The notes below the pieces were generated by a model. The model was not told the DNA's origin. It made no database searches and saw only the letters and a program-made list of their open reading frames with translations. A DNA stretch of 64,000 nt from Diplonema japonicum. Lineage: Eukaryota > Euglenozoa > Diplonemea > Diplonemida > Diplonemidae. The stretch is taken from the NCBI GenBank assembly GCA_964019335.1, contig OZ025716.1:429232-493231 (forward strand), given 5' to 3'. Shown one piece after another: positions 1 to 9,876 of this stretch; the stretch's first letter is position 1; each line of letters starts with the position of its first letter. The position numbers and the translations under genes are program-made.

Positions 1-24
1 GAACCGAAGTGGAAGCAGGAACGT

Positions 25-305
25 ATGAAGAAGACCACCGCACAACACAACAACAACAACACTACAGAACGGCCTGGCAATCCATTCCTGCGGCCGGACC
101 CCTGGCAGATGAGTGATGAAGGGAGAGACGCCAGCAAGAAGTACACAATGGAAGAGATGCAGGAGCGTTACGGTGAGGCACCGCACCCCAATCCGTATGC
201 CGTGATTTTAAATTAAACTCACATAATAATTCCCCCAGGACCGACGATGGGTATCTGCCTGTGGACAAGGTGCCTGATTTGTACAAGTTTGGTCAGGAGG
301 TGTGA
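25..305 (+). CDS. Small protein of unknown function, one intron, 5' end uncertain
   Basis: The reading frame starting at the ATG at 25 runs to 194. A GT-AG intron at 195-238 (44 nt) then restores an open frame that ends in TGA at 303-305, giving about 78 residues. Without splicing the frame stops inside the intron. The protein is hydrophilic, with an Asn run near residue 10, a Pro-rich middle and the ending DLYKFGQEV. The frame is also open upstream to base 1, so the true start may lie outside the window. I do not recognise the family. The splice model is inferred from the GT-AG ends and the coding quality on both sides. Confidence 0.5.
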
Positions 306-330
306 AGAGAATGAAAAGAAAAAAAAGAAG

Positions 331-352
331 AAACACACACACACACACACAA
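331..352. repeat. (AC)n microsatellite
   Basis: Perfect AC dinucleotide run between the first two small genes, probably untranslated sequence. Confidence 0.8.
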
Positions 353-382
353 CAGGGAGATAAAATACCCGGCTTAGTAATC

Positions 383-631
383 ATGAAAGACCAGCAAACA
401 CCCGTTATAAGAAAGCTGGAGGACTACCCTGGAATCTGGTACTTTCTTGACGGTCACAACACCCACCGAGCGATCCAGGACTGGGAAAAACAGGCCGAGA
501 CAGGGAACATGCTTCCTTGGGACAACACATTCCGTCGGCACAAGCTGCACTTCCGTCTGAGGTACAAAGCCATTGCCATGTCATACGGCCCTGCCGGGCC
601 CAAGAAGAGCAAAACAAAGCGTGGGAAATAG
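383..631 (+). CDS. Small basic protein of unknown function (82 aa)
   Basis: Open frame from the ATG at 383. A second in-frame ATG at 311 would add a Lys/Arg-rich stretch encoded across the AC repeat, so 383 is preferred. The middle has ordinary composition, with aromatic residues (GIWYFLDGH) and an Arg/Lys-rich end (PKKSKTKRGK). It has no transmembrane segment and no recognised domain. It lies 78 nt downstream of the first gene on the same strand. It could be a small organellar or ribosome-associated protein, but nothing in the sequence proves this. Confidence 0.4.
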   Translation: MKDQQTPVIRKLEDYPGIWYFLDGHNTHRAIQDWEKQAETGNMLPWDNTFRRHKLHFRLRYKAIAMSYGPAGPKKSKTKRGK

Positions 632-1012
632 TGATCAGCACGCGTATAACAGGGGGGGGGAGATCGAGTGTTCTTTTTTTTTTTTTTTTTTTCCTTCATT
701 TTATTATTTCGTTCGTATTTTTCTTTTTCTCGGTTTTTGCACCCCCTCTTTTTTTTTTTTTCCCGCTGATCTCTTTTCTTAGGTTGTTTTTTTTGGGGGG
801 GGGTGGCTCCAGTTCGACTACCGCCTGAAGGCTTTTGCATTCCTGAGAACGACAGAAAAATGTTCCTCGGGGCCAGGCGACGCACATACGCACCTTAAAA
901 GCGTACAAGGACGCTTCGCCCATGTCAGGCGAAAGCCCCAAGTTTTTAATAGAAATTCCAAACGTAGTTTTTACCCATCTCGCATAAAAGGAAGAAGAAG
1001 AAAGGCAACTAA
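632..1012. other. Intergenic, homopolymer-rich
   Basis: Long T runs (674-692, 749-762, 787-794) and G runs (651-660, 795-803), with no gene seen. It ends in a pyrimidine stretch and AG about 23 nt before the next start codon. Confidence 0.6.
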
Positions 1013-1384
1013 ATGTCGTCGCTCACACAGAGGTTCGATGCCCTCGAAGAAGCCAAGAGCAACATGACCGCGCAGGAGTACAACGAAGCTGGGACACTGC
1101 TAATGGAGAAACATGGCTTTTGCAGCGAAAACTGTTTGCAGCTTGCCAGGATGGGTGTGCTGGAGGGCGTGGAGGCGGAGCTGGAGAAGATCGCGCAACA
1201 GAACCCGAAAGACAAGCACGAGGCATGTATGCAACTCGCTCTATCTCTTGTGAGCTGCCCGTCCTCCAAGGAAGCCTCGGTTACATCAGCTCTTCACAGC
1301 ATTGCGAGACTTGCCCCCATACTTTCCCAAGAGACGCTTGCCTCCGTTAGGAAGGAGGTCCTTTTCTCAGTTTGTGAAAAATGA
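1013..1384 (+). CDS. Unknown alpha-helical protein (123 aa)
   Basis: Intact frame from the ATG at 1013 to TGA. The composition suggests mostly helices, with an early segment rich in Glu and Ala, three cysteines in the middle (CSENCLQL and HEACMQL) and a Ser/Ala/Leu-rich second half. No signal peptide, transmembrane segment or known motif is visible. It sits directly upstream of the Asterix homologue on the same strand, 156 nt apart. Function unknown. Confidence 0.6.
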   Translation: MSSLTQRFDALEEAKSNMTAQEYNEAGTLLMEKHGFCSENCLQLARMGVLEGVEAELEKIAQQNPKDKHEACMQLALSLVSCPSSKEASVTSALHSIARLAPILSQETLASVRKEVLFSVCEK

Positions 1385-1540
1385 AACTTTGTGGCGCTTT
1401 AACAAGCTGCCCCTCTTCGTTTTCCTTTTGAATCGTCGATTGTATAATACTCATTACTCATTGCCGCTCCGGTTACTTTCTCTCAAATCAACTTTTAACT
1501 TTTTTATTGTTGCATATGACTCATCGCACTTGTGCAGGAT

Positions 1541-1903
1541 ATGTCTAGCACAGAAGATTTGTCGGAGGTGAAGATCCTCCTCAGCCACATCATCCACCCG
1601 TCCCTCAAGGGCGGGTCAATGGTCCCCTACACCTACCGTGCCTACGCATTCGACGATGTCCCCGGTGCGGGGCTCCTTACACTCGTGTCCCTGCTGGCTG
1701 GGATCGCTGGGCTTATTGCCCGAAGCAGCCTTTGCTCGTGGCTCGCCTTCTTCAGCATCTTAAGTAGTGTTGTGGACACCCGACAGTCCGAACGCGACAT
1801 GAAGCTCATCTGCATCTGCAGCACACTGGCAGTCATGGGGCTCGTCATTGACTATCTGCTGGCCTGGCCTGAGTTCGTGTGGTGGCCTTTGGTGGTATTG
1901 TAA
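1541..1903 (+). CDS. Asterix (WDR83OS/UPF0139) family membrane protein
   Basis: 120 residues. A hydrophilic N-terminus is followed by two closely spaced hydrophobic segments (about 44-63 and 66-82), a short polar loop with DTRQSERDMK, and a third hydrophobic segment (about 90-110). This order, and the loop that parallels the SRSSEDTKQMM loop of animal Asterix, match the Asterix family. Asterix partners CCDC47 in the PAT complex, an ER intramembrane chaperone for multi-pass proteins. The ATG at 1541 lies three bases after a pyrimidine-rich TTGTGCAG acceptor-like sequence. The family call comes from recognised pattern similarity and the matching length (human protein about 106 aa). Confidence 0.7.
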   Translation: MSSTEDLSEVKILLSHIIHPSLKGGSMVPYTYRAYAFDDVPGAGLLTLVSLLAGIAGLIARSSLCSWLAFFSILSSVVDTRQSERDMKLICICSTLAVMGLVIDYLLAWPEFVWWPLVVL

Positions 1904-2019
1904 ATAAGAATGGGACAGGATGAAGAAACATACGATATGAAAATAAGGTTATACGTTTTGATTTTCTGACGCTTGTATTTTTATCATCACAACAACAGGT
2001 CTTGCACCACAACAACACC

Positions 2020-5000
2020 ATGCTTCTCGTCACGCTGGCTGCCGTGGCCGGGATCCCTCTCTTGAATATCACAACGGGGTCGAACTGGCCTGCCCCCAAC
2101 GGGGGCCTCTTCCCGGGTGACGTGCGGGCGAAGGTGGTTGTCCCGAAGAGCACCGGCGGAAAGGTGACGAGCCAGGTGCAGGTGTGGTGGCGGAGGTCTG
2201 ACGCGGGCCCCGACAACAAGGGGGTGATGGTGATGGACAGCAGCAACAAGGCCCTCGAGGTGACGGTGACGTACGCCACGAGGGACTGCGGGGTGATGGA
2301 TGTGACACACGAGGACGACGGGACCCCCTTTTACGTGTACTGGCTTCCCCACTACCAGTCGGGTGGCGGGGCCAACCTCCACTTCCACTGGTACAACTGC
2401 ACGGAGCAAACGAGGGCGTGCGTCTTGAATTCCGAGCCGACGACGACCGCGACGTGCAGTGCGGTGACACCTGGGGCCTCGTTCGTGCAGGGGATCGAGA
2501 ACAGGCCGAACAACAGGGCGTCTCGGGACCACACCCCGGATGGGCACGCCTTCCACGGGTTCACCCCTCTCGAGCTGACCGCGACGGCACAGGAGATGGA
2601 GGCCCACCACAGCTGGCTTCGGGAAGCAGGCACGACGGTGTCGCTGTTCATGGAGAGCAGGAGGAACCATGCTCGCCTCTTCAACTACCTCCCCGCTCTG
2701 TGGGCCAGAAAGAACAACCAGACCAGCTTGGTGGTGAGCGCTGCCCCCGGGGAGTACCTCACCTACCAGGTGGGGTTGTACTCTGCCCAGGGGACCGTGA
2801 ACGTGACCGGCGTGACCTTCTCTCCCCTCACCTCCTCTGGTAGCGCTCCCACCATCCCCTCCTCCGTGCAGACCTGCTTCAACCTCGGAGGAACAAGTCA
2901 AACAGGTGAACCGTTCAAAAAGCAGTTCTTCGTGAAGGAGCAGAAGGTTGGGGTGATGTGGATGGGGGTACAGATCCCGACAACCGCAACCGGGTCCTTC
3001 ACGGGGACGGTGCAGGTGAGCACGGGCGGGGGCAGCCCCCTCCCTCCCTTGTCCGTGACCGTGAAGGTGGAAGGGCAGGCTGTGGATGACCAAGGAGACA
3101 GCGACATCTACGGGATGAGCAGGCTGAGGTGGCTGGACTCCACCCTGGGCCACGACGACAGCGTGACCTCCCCGTACACACCGATGACGTACACGACGAA
3201 CGCTTACGGCATCCTCCTCAGCCTCCTGAACAAGCAGGTGCAGGTCGGTGTGGACGGGATGCCCATGCAGGCGACGGTGACGACGGTGAAGACGCGCCTT
3301 GGGAAGCAGGTGAATGTTGAGACGATGGCGATGGCCTCCCCGATGAAGTTCGTGGTGAAGGACACAAACGGTGTTTCTCTGAAGCTGAACGCTGGGGGCG
3401 TGAAGGTTGTGAGCCACACAGACGCGGCTGTGGCGTGGGAGGCGACGATGACGGCGACGGCGACGAGCGGAAGCGTGAACCTGGTTGTGAGGGGAACGGC
3501 ACACTTTGACTCCTACATCGAGATGTCGATGGTGATCTCTGGGACCGCTGCTGTCGGGGACATCCAGCTCCAGGCGGCTCCCAAGGATGCAGGGTACATG
3601 GCCGGTTGGGGCTTGAGCGGGACTACCTTCCAAGACCTTGAGTGGCGGTGGACGACCGACAAACATGACTGCGCGGTGTGGGCGGGCGGCGCCGATGCAG
3701 GGTTCATGCTCAAGATCAAGGGGGCTGGTGACGAGTGGAACAACCCCTTGTACAGCAAGGACCAGCCGGAGATCCCTTTCATCCCCACCTCGTGGGGTGG
3801 TGCGAACTCCACGAACGGTGCCTACGGAGCAAATATCACGAACGGGGTCGCGGTTGCGTTCAGCGGCCCCAGGCAGTCGCTCAGCAAGCCCGTGACATTC
3901 TTGTTCGACGTCGCCTTCACGCCTGCTAAGCCCTTCAACATCACGACACACTTCGGCGAGAGGTACTTCCAGGTCGGCTACGGGACGCAGTACATCTCGC
4001 CGCAGGATATTGCCGCCAAGGGCGCCACCGTTGTGACGCTTCATCAGGGAACACCCGATGTGGTGAACGACACCCTTGTGAACCCTTACATCAACTACCC
4101 CTTTGTCCCCGACACCGTGGAGCTCATGGAGAACTACTCCTCGCAGGCACACGCTCTGGGAATGCGGATGAAGTACTACTACACAGTGAGGGAGCTGAGC
4201 AACCACGCTGTTGAGTTGTATGCTTTGATGTCCCTGCAAGGGGAGATCCTCACCGACACTGACCCGTACGTCGAGCCGCAGTCCGGGTACTGCCAAGATT
4301 GGGATTGCCACGGGGGAGACGTGTACCTCCACGAGCACCTGGGAACGAACTACACCTACTGCTGGCAGCAATCCCTTTCGAATGGGGACTGGGACGCGGC
4401 CGTGTGTGACAAGGGCTCGACAAGGTGGTTCAACTACTACATCGAAGGCTTGGCGTGGGCTGTGAGCAAGGCCCCGCACGTAGACGGCGTTTACTTCGAC
4501 GGGATCAACTTCGACCACAAGTCAATGAGGAGATTCCGCAAGGTCCTTGACAAGTCAGCCACGGGGAAGCAGTTCAGCCCTCTCGTCGACATCCACACGG
4601 GGAACTTGGGGCCCAAATCGCCCCCTTCGTGCCTGTACATCGCTTACTACGCCCACGCCAACACCCTGTGGAACGGTGAAGGCTTCCAGTTCAGCAACGG
4701 GGAACCGTACTGGTTCGCCGACTACTCTGGCGTGCCGTTCGGTGTGGCGGTCGACAGGCTTGGGGGCAGCACGAACGACAACTTCCGTGGGATGCTGTAC
4801 GGGACGACACAGAGGAACACGGGGATCGCGTCTTCTCTGTGGAGCTTCTGGGACACGTACAAGATCCAGGAGACGGCGATGTTCGGATACTGGGAACCTG
4901 CAGCAGACCTTCCCTTCACGCTGGACATCCCGGCAGGGACGCAGATCAAGGTGACAACGTTTCTGAAGTACTCCGAGTTCGCGATTGTGGTGGTGGCTTC

Positions 5001-5181
5001 ATGGGAGGGCGGCGATGTGGATGTGAAGGTTGTCGGAAACAGCACCGCACTGGGCGGGAGCCCTGTCACGGCGGTCGCTCCTGCTATCTCGGGGCTGCAG
5101 TCCCAGGCGGCGCACGGGAACCTTGCGGCACCCATCAAGGTGGCGGGCAATGCAGGTGTCATCTTGTACGTCACGTTGTGA
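2020..5181 (+). CDS. Secreted GH123/DUF6067-like glycoside hydrolase, copy 1
   Basis: 1,053 residues, no intron. The start is the ATG at 2020 (MLLVTLAAVAG), which gives a short signal-peptide-like hydrophobic N-terminus. Many NxS/T sequons fit a secreted or vacuolar glycoprotein. The N-terminal half is beta-rich (Ser/Thr/Val/Gly). The C-terminal half carries segments typical of the DUF6067/GH123-like TIM-barrel family: SRLRWLDSTLG, the turn HVDGVYFDGINFD, LVDIHTGN, NTLWNGEGF, a stretch like WF...SGVPFG, and RGMLYGTTQR before a C-terminal beta domain. The family includes beta-N-acetylgalactosaminidases acting on glycans; the substrate here is unknown. It has a near-identical partner at 10128-13289 and a broken fragment at 20.1 kb. 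The ATG follows a CAACAACAG acceptor-like site. Confidence 0.75.
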   Translation: MLLVTLAAVAGIPLLNITTGSNWPAPNGGLFPGDVRAKVVVPKSTGGKVTSQVQVWWRRSDAGPDNKGVMVMDSSNKALEVTVTYATRDCGVMDVTHEDDGTPFYVYWLPHYQSGGGANLHFHWYNCTEQTRACVLNSEPTTTATCSAVTPGASFVQGIENRPNNRASRDHTPDGHAFHGFTPLELTATAQEMEAHHSWLREAGTTVSLFMESRRNHARLFNYLPALWARKNNQTSLVVSAAPGEYLTYQVGLYSAQGTVNVTGVTFSPLTSSGSAPTIPSSVQTCFNLGGTSQTGEPFKKQFFVKEQKVGVMWMGVQIPTTATGSFTGTVQVSTGGGSPLPPLSVTVKVEGQAVDDQGDSDIYGMSRLRWLDSTLGHDDSVTSPYTPMTYTTNAYGILLSLLNKQVQVGVDGMPMQATVTTVKTRLGKQVNVETMAMASPMKFVVKDTNGVSLKLNAGGVKVVSHTDAAVAWEATMTATATSGSVNLVVRGTAHFDSYIEMSMVISGTAAVGDIQLQAAPKDAGYMAGWGLSGTTFQDLEWRWTTDKHDCAVWAGGADAGFMLKIKGAGDEWNNPLYSKDQPEIPFIPTSWGGANSTNGAYGANITNGVAVAFSGPRQSLSKPVTFLFDVAFTPAKPFNITTHFGERYFQVGYGTQYISPQDIAAKGATVVTLHQGTPDVVNDTLVNPYINYPFVPDTVELMENYSSQAHALGMRMKYYYTVRELSNHAVELYALMSLQGEILTDTDPYVEPQSGYCQDWDCHGGDVYLHEHLGTNYTYCWQQSLSNGDWDAAVCDKGSTRWFNYYIEGLAWAVSKAPHVDGVYFDGINFDHKSMRRFRKVLDKSATGKQFSPLVDIHTGNLGPKSPPSCLYIAYYAHANTLWNGEGFQFSNGEPYWFADYSGVPFGVAVDRLGGSTNDNFRGMLYGTTQRNTGIASSLWSFWDTYKIQETAMFGYWEPAADLPFTLDIPAGTQIKVTTFLKYSEFAIVVVASWEGGDVDVKVVGNSTALGGSPVTAVAPAISGLQSQAAHGNLAAPIKVAGNAGVILYVTL

Positions 5182-5839
5182 GCAAGAAACAGCGGCACAG
5201 TGTTCTTTTCTTTTTTCGAATGCACGATCCCCTCGTTCATTGTGCGTCTTTCTTCTTCTTTTTTCTAACGTCCGGCGAAGATGCTGATACATGGGAATCA
5301 AGAACCATTTGGCACATGATAGCTTTTCTTGTCCCTCTCCTCCAATCTTCCCTCTTTTTCATAATGTTCCGACGTTTTGTTTTTTATCGTTTTCTTTCTT
5401 CATTCATTCATCCTCGTTTTTTTGTTAAGAAAAGAATCTGTTATTACAGTCGAAGTTCTTTGCTTTGCCGCAGTTATCCCTGTTGGTCCACCCTGAGCAA
5501 TGGATGATACGGTGGCTTTGAAGAATACAGGCTAGAAGAAACTATGTTATTCCATTTTCTTTGGGGTTCATCAGGCTTTAAGATTCCTCGATCAAGTGTT
5601 TTTTATGTTTTTGATGTGTTGATTGTTTCCTTTTTTTCCACCCCTTCCTCAAAGCAAGGGAGAGAGGACTTAAAAGATGGCCCCCAAAGAGCCAAGGTAG
5701 CTTTGCTTTTCTTCGTAGTCGATCCTTTTCCAGACTAGCGGACGCGAGACCTTTCTTTTGTGGTTGTGCTCCATTTCGTTACTTTGTCAGCTCTACATTT
5801 CTTCCGGGCAGCATTCTTGCAGGTTTCCACAAAAAGAAG
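5182..5839. other. Intergenic between GH123-like gene and tubulin
   Basis: T/C-rich sequence with no convincing gene. From about 5778 to 5839 it matches 20314-20375 upstream of the second tubulin almost base for base, including the TTCTTGCAG acceptor-like site 18 nt before the start codon. Confidence 0.6.
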
Positions 5840-7072
5840 ATGAGGGAGATTGTCACGATTCAGATCGGTGGATGCGGTGTAAGGATGGGGTCGAGGTTCT
5901 GGGGGGAGGTCATAGAGGAGCGGGGCATCACGCGGGATGGAGAGGGCTTGACCAGCATGGAGAACGGGAGGCTGTTTGAGGAAGGAAAGAACGGGCGGTT
6001 GGTACCGAGGAGCATCATGCTGGACACAGACCCCGCCACCATCGACATCCTGGAAGGGTGTTCGCTGGGTTCCCTGTTCAGGCCTGACTACAACATTCGG
6101 GGCAGTGGCGGGACGGGGAATTTGTATGCTGTGGGACGGTATGAGTGCTCGGATGTGAGGGATCAGGCACTGGATGTTCTTCGGAGGCAGGTTGAGACTT
6201 GTGATCGGTTGGAAGGCTTCCAGCTGTGCCACTCGCTGTGTGGTGGAACAGGGTCTGGAGTGACGCATGCGTTGCTCGAGGACCTGAGGCAGTGCTACAG
6301 TGACAAGGTGGTGACGACGTACACACACACCGACGCAACCCCGAGGGAAGGGTGGAGCACTGTGCAGACCTACAACATGGTGCTTGGGACAAATCCGCTG
6401 GTGGAATATGCAGACATGACAGTGTACCTGGATGGTGTGTTGATGAGGAACCAGGCGGTGCAGCAAGGGACGAAGTGCTTCGCCCCAGCAGGCAAGCTCA
6501 TCAACACGGTCTGCTCAGCCGACACCAACATGAGGAAGATCGCAACGAATTTGATCCCCTTTCCGAGAATACACTTCTTGACCCCCAGCTACTCCACACC
6601 CGCACCTCACGATGACAGCTCTTGTGACACCCTCATGCACAGGGTGGCTGCGAGGCAGAGTTTCCTATTCCCCGGGGCCGATAACTGTGCCACCACAGCG
6701 GCTGTGTTCTTGAGGGGCCCTGACGTAACCGCCCACGATCTGGCTTGCGCCAGCAGGTATACGAGATCACAGGTGAACAGTGGTGGGGCAGGGTCGTGGC
6801 TTCCTGACAAGATCTATGCCGCGTCTGGCAAGGCGGCCACCATGTCAGCCGCGCTTCTTGTCAACGAAGGACTGGCGGCCCGCACCCATATGTCAGCCCT
6901 AAGCTCACAGTTCTTCGCGCTCTTCCGCAGGAAAGCCTTTCTCCATTGGTATACTGAAAAAGGGATGGATGTGATGGAATTCGTAGAAGCTGAATCCAAC
7001 ATGAATGACACTGGCTCAGAGTACAACTGCTATCTTAACTGTGGAGACTGGAGCTCCGATGATGATGAGTAA
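5840..7072 (+). CDS. Divergent beta-tubulin, copy 1
   Basis: 410 residues, somewhat shorter than the usual 445. It begins MREIVTIQIGGCG, matching the MREI start of beta-tubulins but with changes in the nucleotide-binding QAGQCGNQ segment. The tubulin signature is present as CGGTGSGVTHALLEDL, followed by NLIPFPRIHFLTP (canonical NMVPFPRLHF) and the C-terminal FRRKAFLHWYTEKGMD and EAESNMND. It ends in a short acidic tail. The loop before PFPR is about 20 residues shorter than canonical. It is a GTP-binding cytoskeletal subunit, probably a specialised isotype. Its first ~780 coding bases are nearly identical to copy 2 at 20376, after which diverged and identical blocks alternate. Confidence 0.85.
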   Translation: MREIVTIQIGGCGVRMGSRFWGEVIEERGITRDGEGLTSMENGRLFEEGKNGRLVPRSIMLDTDPATIDILEGCSLGSLFRPDYNIRGSGGTGNLYAVGRYECSDVRDQALDVLRRQVETCDRLEGFQLCHSLCGGTGSGVTHALLEDLRQCYSDKVVTTYTHTDATPREGWSTVQTYNMVLGTNPLVEYADMTVYLDGVLMRNQAVQQGTKCFAPAGKLINTVCSADTNMRKIATNLIPFPRIHFLTPSYSTPAPHDDSSCDTLMHRVAARQSFLFPGADNCATTAAVFLRGPDVTAHDLACASRYTRSQVNSGGAGSWLPDKIYAASGKAATMSAALLVNEGLAARTHMSALSSQFFALFRRKAFLHWYTEKGMDVMEFVEAESNMNDTGSEYNCYLNCGDWSSDDDE

Positions 7073-7966
7073 GAGACGTCACAGCGATACGTGGTAAAGT
7101 CAAAAAGGTATATGAATATGAACCCCCCCCGATATTTTCTTCCAACTATTTAAGACATCTTGTTCTGCAAGTCTTCCTTTGAATACTCCTGTAGGTCAGG
7201 CACCTCCGAGTTTTCCACTCTTCGATACTCATTGTTTACTCCTTCTTCTTTTTTTTCTTGTTTCACGCCTTGTAACTCTAAAACCCGTCAAGCAAAGTCC
7301 GGAATGTTCTCTAGAGGCTATAGAAAGAACTTCCGAAAGACTTCCTTAAGTATTTCTGAAGATTTTAGAAAAGCATGACATTGAGGCATTCATTGGAGGA
7401 CCCGTCTGATTACATTTCGTAAAGCAGATTTTGAAAAGGAATTTGCACTCCAACTGCTCAGAGGAGTTTTTCATTTTTTGGTGGGCTATTGCTAACCACT
7501 TCGTTCTGAATTCTTTTTGCAGTTCTCTTGCATGGTGCCTTATAGAACCTTTCAACATCCTACTCCACGGATCTTGGTGGAGCAGCATACAGCCCTGTAA
7601 TACTGCGGTTCAAGTCCGGGGTGCTGCAGTTATAAGAAAACAGATCGATATTGCAGGCGATTTTGTATGTGCGCAACGATTTGAGTTCATTCCCGCCAGC
7701 AATTTTCTCAGTTGAAAACAGGTTTTAGATATGAGGCTTATGTTAACATTTCTAGTGATTACGCAATGACGGCATTTGTTAGGGTAGAACGACGCTTGTC
7801 GTGTTGACAACGGAGCACCAAAATTATTTTCTTTTTTCTTTGGTGGGTAGTTGCTTTACACATTCTTCCCCGTATTTACGAATCCTCTTTCCTGACCCTA
7901 GCCTTGTAGTGACAGCACACCGCCGTTCTTGCGTGTTCATGTCGTATCTCAGGTTCCTATTATTTA
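7073..7966. other. Intergenic before transposon copy A
   Basis: AT-rich sequence without a convincing gene. A B-box-like GGTTCAAGTCC occurs near 7609, but the surrounding sequence does not fold as a tRNA. Confidence 0.5.
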
Positions 7967-8259
7967 TTACGCTCCATATTCGCTAAGTGACCCGCCCAAT
8001 GTCCCAAAGGGGTTATAGGGGGCTATAGGGGAAAAAATGTCAAAAATGCCCAAAGGTTCATTGAATTTTTTTTCCAAAAATTCCATATGTCGAACATGAA
8101 AGAACGGTGAGTTCCAAGGAAGTTCCAAAAAAAATTTTCCAAAAAAAAAATATTGGGGGCCAACCAAAATGACCTTGGAAGTCGCCATGTTGGGTTTTGG
8201 CCATTTTTGCCAAACTTTTGCAACTGGGCACTTTTCCCTTTGAAAAACATGGTTAACAG

Positions 8260-8269
8260 GGTTCGATCC
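8260..8269 (+). other. tRNA B-box-like motif (module 1)
   Basis: GGTTCGATCC, a perfect RNA polymerase III B box, flanked by GGG/CCC that could form a T stem. No matching A box at the right distance and no T-run terminator. It is conserved in transposon copy B at about 45656-45670 on the opposite strand. Confidence 0.4.
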
Positions 8270-8319
8270 CAGAAGCCAGCATCTTCCTGACCAGTAGTTC
8301 AGCCGAAAATATTTTCGAA

Positions 8320-8398
8320 GGTGTAGTAGTCTAGTTGGGGGGGCTTTGCCCTGTACCAAGGCGAAGCGGGTTCAAGCCCCACTCCAGCGGATTTTTTT
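8320..8398 (+). other. tRNA-like module 2 with A box, B box and T-run
   Basis: TAGTCTAGTTGG at 8327-8338 is a perfect A box. GGTTCAAGCC at 8369-8378 is a B box at canonical spacing (42 nt), and TTTTTTT follows at 8392. The T arm pairs four of five positions. The anticodon stem is a seven-pair hairpin with a nine-base loop and the acceptor stem pairs poorly, so this looks like a tRNA-derived relic or promoter module rather than a working tRNA. Confidence 0.4.
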
Positions 8399-9766
8399 AG
8401 GCCCCCCACAGGGGAGAAACGGCAACCTGAACCGGTGTTTCCGCAAAAGCTTTTCGTAAGCTTGTGGGAGTCTAGTTGAAGAAAAGTGCAGTTTTGAGGG
8501 AAGGACAGCTCTTAACATTGTAAGATTGTTAGTTGTTAGTCAGTAAGCATAACAGTCCTGTCCTCTGCACTTCGGCCGTAATCACCAAATACAAATGGGT
8601 GGAGATGACGAGAAGGTCAAAGAGGGTTCCATAAGGGAGTTTATAGTTGAAGAGACAGATGCGCGTCTACGCCGTCCACCACAGGGCAACGTACAGTCCA
8701 AATGGAATGGCATAGTCATTTGAAAGTGACGTTGCCTTTGGGGCAGAAGTTATTTCTGCTTGGAAGGTACTTATGTGGGAATTACACCGATCACCGGTCA
8801 CGTTTGCGTTGGAAGATCCTTGACCTGCGTGCCCTGGTTTGATGACCAGCCTGAACGGAACGGAGACTATGAAACAAGCAGTGACGACGACCGGAGAATA
8901 CTTCCTACCTGAGAGCACACGGGCAACTCGAAGGGAAAGACCAAGCAAACCCTTCCAGCCAGCAGAGAGCCTCAGACAACGAGGACTCCAGATGGACAGG
9001 ATCGCGATAGCGGAGTACAGCCACAAGGAGCTCCACTACCGGGTCCACTACACAAAAGAGGGCAAGAAGTGAGATCTCAGAGCAGACGGAGTGGAAGTGC
9101 CATATGCAGGCAAAAACAAAGGATGGCACCCCAGCCTCATCTTGTACAAGAAGCACAAGACCGAGGAAGCAGGGGAGGGCCACCCGAGGCACAACAGAGG
9201 ACATGGACAACCTCCCCAACGCAGCAGCAACAACAGTAACAGCAGCAACAGCAGTAGCAGCAAAGACAGTAGCGACAACAGAAAGTAAAGAAGAAGACAT
9301 CAGTATCTCCTCTCCCTTCCTCCTCCTTCTCCCCTTCCTGCTGTTCTACTTCGGGTGGATCAAGCGTCTGAAGAAACAACAGATTTGACCCCTACTCTTC
9401 AGTGTACTAGAAACGTACACGACGCACCCCTGGAACAGAAACGGAAGGAAACGCTATGCACACCACCTGAGTGGTAGCTCAGGAAGCTACGACGGACCGA
9501 GGAAGACGACAGTCACCACAATAACTCGTACTAGACTTCGAGAACAGGGAAAGGGGTAGATAAGTAGAGATAAGTAGACAAGGACGTTCCAGAACAGGAA
9601 CCTCCTTTAGCTCATCTCTTATTCTGTGTTTATTTCATCACAGTGTTGATGGACTGAGGCACGTCGTGAGTGTGTATCGCAAGGATATCTGGTGTGAAAA
9701 GAAGGGAACCTACTCCACCCACTATGCCGGATGCGTGAGTAAAGATGGGGGGTCAGAGTTTTGAAT

Positions 9767-9842
9767 TCCTGTGTGGTAGAGTGGTTACCGTGCTCCCTTG
9801 TTCCAGGAGTCGCGGGTTCGAATCCCGACGCAGTGGTTTTTT
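9767..9842 (+). tRNA. Degenerate tRNA-like gene (module 3), possible anticodon GTT
   Basis: Canonical numbering fits. The acceptor (9767-9773 with 9829-9835) pairs at six of seven positions, two of them wobble. The A box is TGGTAGAGTGG at 9774 and the B box GGTTCGAATCC at 9815. The T arm pairs four of five positions, and the anticodon stem four of five around the loop TTGTTCC (anticodon GTT, Asn type). A six-T terminator begins at 9837. The D stem is weak and the variable loop very short. Copy B carries a 12-base insertion in the anticodon region. It is probably a pseudo-tRNA carried by the transposon. Confidence 0.35.
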
Positions 9843-9847
9843 CATCA

Positions 9848-9876
9848 GGGTTCGAACCCCACTTGTGCCGTGTTTT
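9848..9876 (+). other. tRNA 3'-half-like module 4
   Basis: GGGTTCGAACCCC forms a T-arm-like hairpin with a B box, followed 11 bases later by TTTTTT. No A box is recognised upstream. The motif is nearly palindromic and so can be read from either strand. Confidence 0.3.

Noticed and set aside
1987-4518. Long minus-strand open frame (843 codons) opposite GH123 copy 1, repeated opposite copy 2 at 10095-12626
   Set aside because: Antisense shadow: the sense frame has a signal peptide and family motifs, while the antisense protein is His/Val/Arg-rich with no domain. It stays open because of the G/C-ending codon bias of the sense gene.
7540-7625. Possible tRNA around GGTTCAAGTCC
   Set aside because: The A-box to B-box distance is about 10 nt too short and neither the T stem nor the acceptor pairs.
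8667-9390. Several 60-130-codon frames on both strands in the transposon centre as candidate transposase
   Set aside because: None is conserved as an intact frame between the two copies and none shows DDE or other transposase motifs.
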